This document shows positions 62,691-64,000 of a stretch of DNA of 64,000 nucleotides, piece after piece. Each line of letters begins with the position of its first letter. Position 1 is the stretch's first letter. The position numbers were made by a program, and so were the translations under genes. The notes below the pieces were generated by a model, which had not been told where the DNA came from, did not search any database, and saw only the letters and a program-made list of their open reading frames with translations. This DNA comes from Pelagibius sp. (lineage in GTDB: Bacteria; Pseudomonadota; Alphaproteobacteria; Kiloniellales; Kiloniellaceae): the NCBI RefSeq assembly GCF_028281305.1, contig NZ_JANQKD010000096.1, forward strand, positions 87,696 through 151,695, written 5' to 3'.

Positions 62691-63575
62691 ATGAGAAACC
62701 TCAAGCTCGATCAGCTTCAAACCTTCACCGAGGTTATCGCGCGCGGCAGCTTCTCCGCCGCTGCCGAGCGGCTGCAACTGAGCCAGCCGGCCGTGAGCCT
62801 TCAGGTCCGCGATCTTGAGAAGCGTCTGGGTGTACGTCTCGTCGAGAGGGTCGGAAAGCGCGCGACGCCGACAGCGGCAGGTGTGGAGTTGCTGGACCAT
62901 GCGCGGCGCATCGAGGAGACCGTCACCGCGACGCTGGACAGCATGGCTGTTCATGCGAGCGGCGCGCTGGGGCGCGTGCGGATTGGATGCGGCGCGACCG
63001 CCTGCATCTACCTGTTGCCGCCCGCTCTGCGCGATCTGAGGCGCCGCTTCCCGACGCTGGAGATCACCGTGAGAACCGGCGATACCGGCGATGTCCTGAA
63101 AAGCCTGGAAGAGAACGCGCTGGACATTGGACTGGTCACGCTTCCGGTGATCGGACGGATGTTCGAGGTGACGCCTTTGATGAAGGATGCCTTTGTGGCC
63201 GTAACCGCTGCCGATGGGGAGCCGCTGCCCAGGCTGGTGACGCCAGCGGTTCTCGCAAAGCGCCCCCTCGTGCTTTACGAGGCCGGCGGCAACACGCGCC
63301 GCGTGGTGAACGAGTGGTTCGCACGGGCAGAGATCGCCCCGACCCCGGTCATGGATCTGGGCAACGTGGAGGCCATCAAGGAACTGGTGGGTGCCGGTCT
63401 CGGCTGTGCTGTGCTGCCGGAGATCGCGGTGCGCGGCAAGACCGCGCGCAGGCAGCTCGACTACCGGCCCCTGTCACCCAAGCTCAATCGCACTCTGGCC
63501 CTGGTCATGCGCCGCGACAAGGTGCTCACGAAAGCCCTGCGCGAGGCGCTGGCGGCCCTGCGTCGGATTGGCTGA
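62691..63575 (+). CDS. LysR family transcriptional regulator
   Basis: The 294-residue protein has the LysR helix-turn-helix at its N-terminus (LDQLQTFTEVIARGSFSAAAERLQLSQPAVSLQVRDLEKRLGVRLVER) and a periplasmic-binding-like effector domain. The ATG at 62691 is preferred over an upstream one. It is divergent from the GNAT-MFS operon and probably controls it. The effector is unknown. Confidence 0.92.
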   Translation: MRNLKLDQLQTFTEVIARGSFSAAAERLQLSQPAVSLQVRDLEKRLGVRLVERVGKRATPTAAGVELLDHARRIEETVTATLDSMAVHASGALGRVRIGCGATACIYLLPPALRDLRRRFPTLEITVRTGDTGDVLKSLEENALDIGLVTLPVIGRMFEVTPLMKDAFVAVTAADGEPLPRLVTPAVLAKRPLVLYEAGGNTRRVVNEWFARAEIAPTPVMDLGNVEAIKELVGAGLGCAVLPEIAVRGKTARRQLDYRPLSPKLNRTLALVMRRDKVLTKALREALAALRRIG

Positions 63576-63833
63576 AGACGGGCACCTTCCAGCGCCCCGA
63601 AGCGCGGGAACCAGCGAGAGCACATCAAGCGGCCCCAGCCGGACACCGCTTGCCCTGCCGTCCAGACCCGAGTCCTTTGAAGCGGACTTCTTTGAACCAA
63701 CAGGCTGAACGCCACGACCACCCAGATACGGCTCGGCAGATCTTTTGCCGGTTGCCGGCTTCCGGGATGCGTCGGCCTGCGGCCCGTGCCGCGTTGACGC
63801 CTGCCCTAACGCCAACGCAAAGGAGACTTCTTG

Positions 63834-64000
63834 ATGACGAAACGCAAACTGCCCTTACTCGCCGCTGCCGCTTTGGTCGGGGCGTCGCTCGGGTCCCTTG
63901 GGATCGACCAAGTCCAGGCCCAGGACAAGGCGCCTGTGATCCCGGAGATCGAATGGGACACGGCCCTGAAGAAGTTCCAGGTCGACAGCGACAAGTTCAT
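63834..64000 (+). CDS. exported hypothetical protein, partial
   Basis: The window ends after 55 codons. The start is an ATG at 63834 with AGGAG 6-7 bases upstream. A signal peptide is clear (MTKRKLPLLAAAALVGASLG, cleavage near VQAQ), and the mature part begins DKAPVIPEIEWDTALKKF. I do not recognise the family from this fragment. The 258 bp before it show no clear feature. Confidence 0.75.
   Translation, partial: MTKRKLPLLAAAALVGASLGSLGIDQVQAQDKAPVIPEIEWDTALKKFQVDSDKF

Overview
The window looks like a 64 kb piece of a GC-rich alphaproteobacterial chromosome. The strongest marker is a gcrA cell-cycle regulator gene (27831-28304) whose upstream region carries DnaA-box-like and GANTC (CcrM) sites. 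A complete ccoNOQP-ccoGHIS cluster behind an FNR-type box, a TAXI-type TRAP transporter, an APRT gene and a mixed cobalamin gene set fit a free-living, respiratory, probably Rhodospirillales-like bacterium; the order is an inference. I saw no rRNA, tRNA, CRISPR array, transposase or prophage. The coding style is uniform, so nothing stands out as recently acquired.

Layout. 1-4070 (minus): TRAP-TAXI uptake system with a downstream universal stress protein. 4487-5623: DUF2946 protein and PCuAC copper chaperone. 5628-7837 (minus): beta-keto acid cleavage enzyme and class III aminotransferase. 8183-11082: apt and a membrane PAS histidine kinase. 11102-15168: two amidases around a small secreted protein, then a membrane-anchored retropepsin-like protease. 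15381-25999: a divergent carbohydrate or polyol catabolic locus, with SDR, SIS isomerase, AraM-like glycerol-1-phosphate dehydrogenase and ABC ATPase on minus, and binding protein, two permeases, HAD phosphatase, SorC-type regulator and FGGY kinase on plus. 26151-27746: gamma-glutamyltransferase. 27831-31904: gcrA, a secreted protein and a DUF1800/DUF1501 pair. 32018-37674: queuosine-precursor-type transporter, small secreted proteins, CHASE2 protein, lipoprotein, ECF sigma/anti-sigma pair and cytochrome c. 37720-41655 (minus): GST, TipA-like MerR regulator and oligopeptidase B. 42074-50128: cbb3 oxidase and its assembly genes. 50178-55441 (minus): DUF2189 and an MscS-DUF4197-AsmA-LEA2 envelope operon. 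55796-59981: cobB/cobA divergent from cbiD/cobK. 60073-64000: DMT transporter, MFS-GNAT operon, LysR regulator and the start of an exported protein.

Genes working together. The sugar locus can be read as uptake, polyol oxidation, phosphorylation and isomerisation under a SorC-type regulator, but the substrate is not identifiable from sequence. CcoG, CcoH, CcoI and CcoS mature the cbb3 oxidase, and PCuAC may also serve copper delivery. In both binding-protein-dependent transporter operons a terminator-like hairpin follows the binding-protein gene, which would favour excess binding protein over permease.

The least expected structure is a set of short tandem duplications. At three genes (gcrA, ccoG, DUF4197) the repeat unit spans the stop codon, and its length is 3n+2 (14 or 17 bp), so the copied stop falls in another frame. 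With three copies at ccoG all three frames are closed. Two more arrays of 14 and 17 bp units are intergenic, a 13 bp pair lies upstream of apt, and the one array inside a gene (ccoI) has a 15 bp, in-frame unit.
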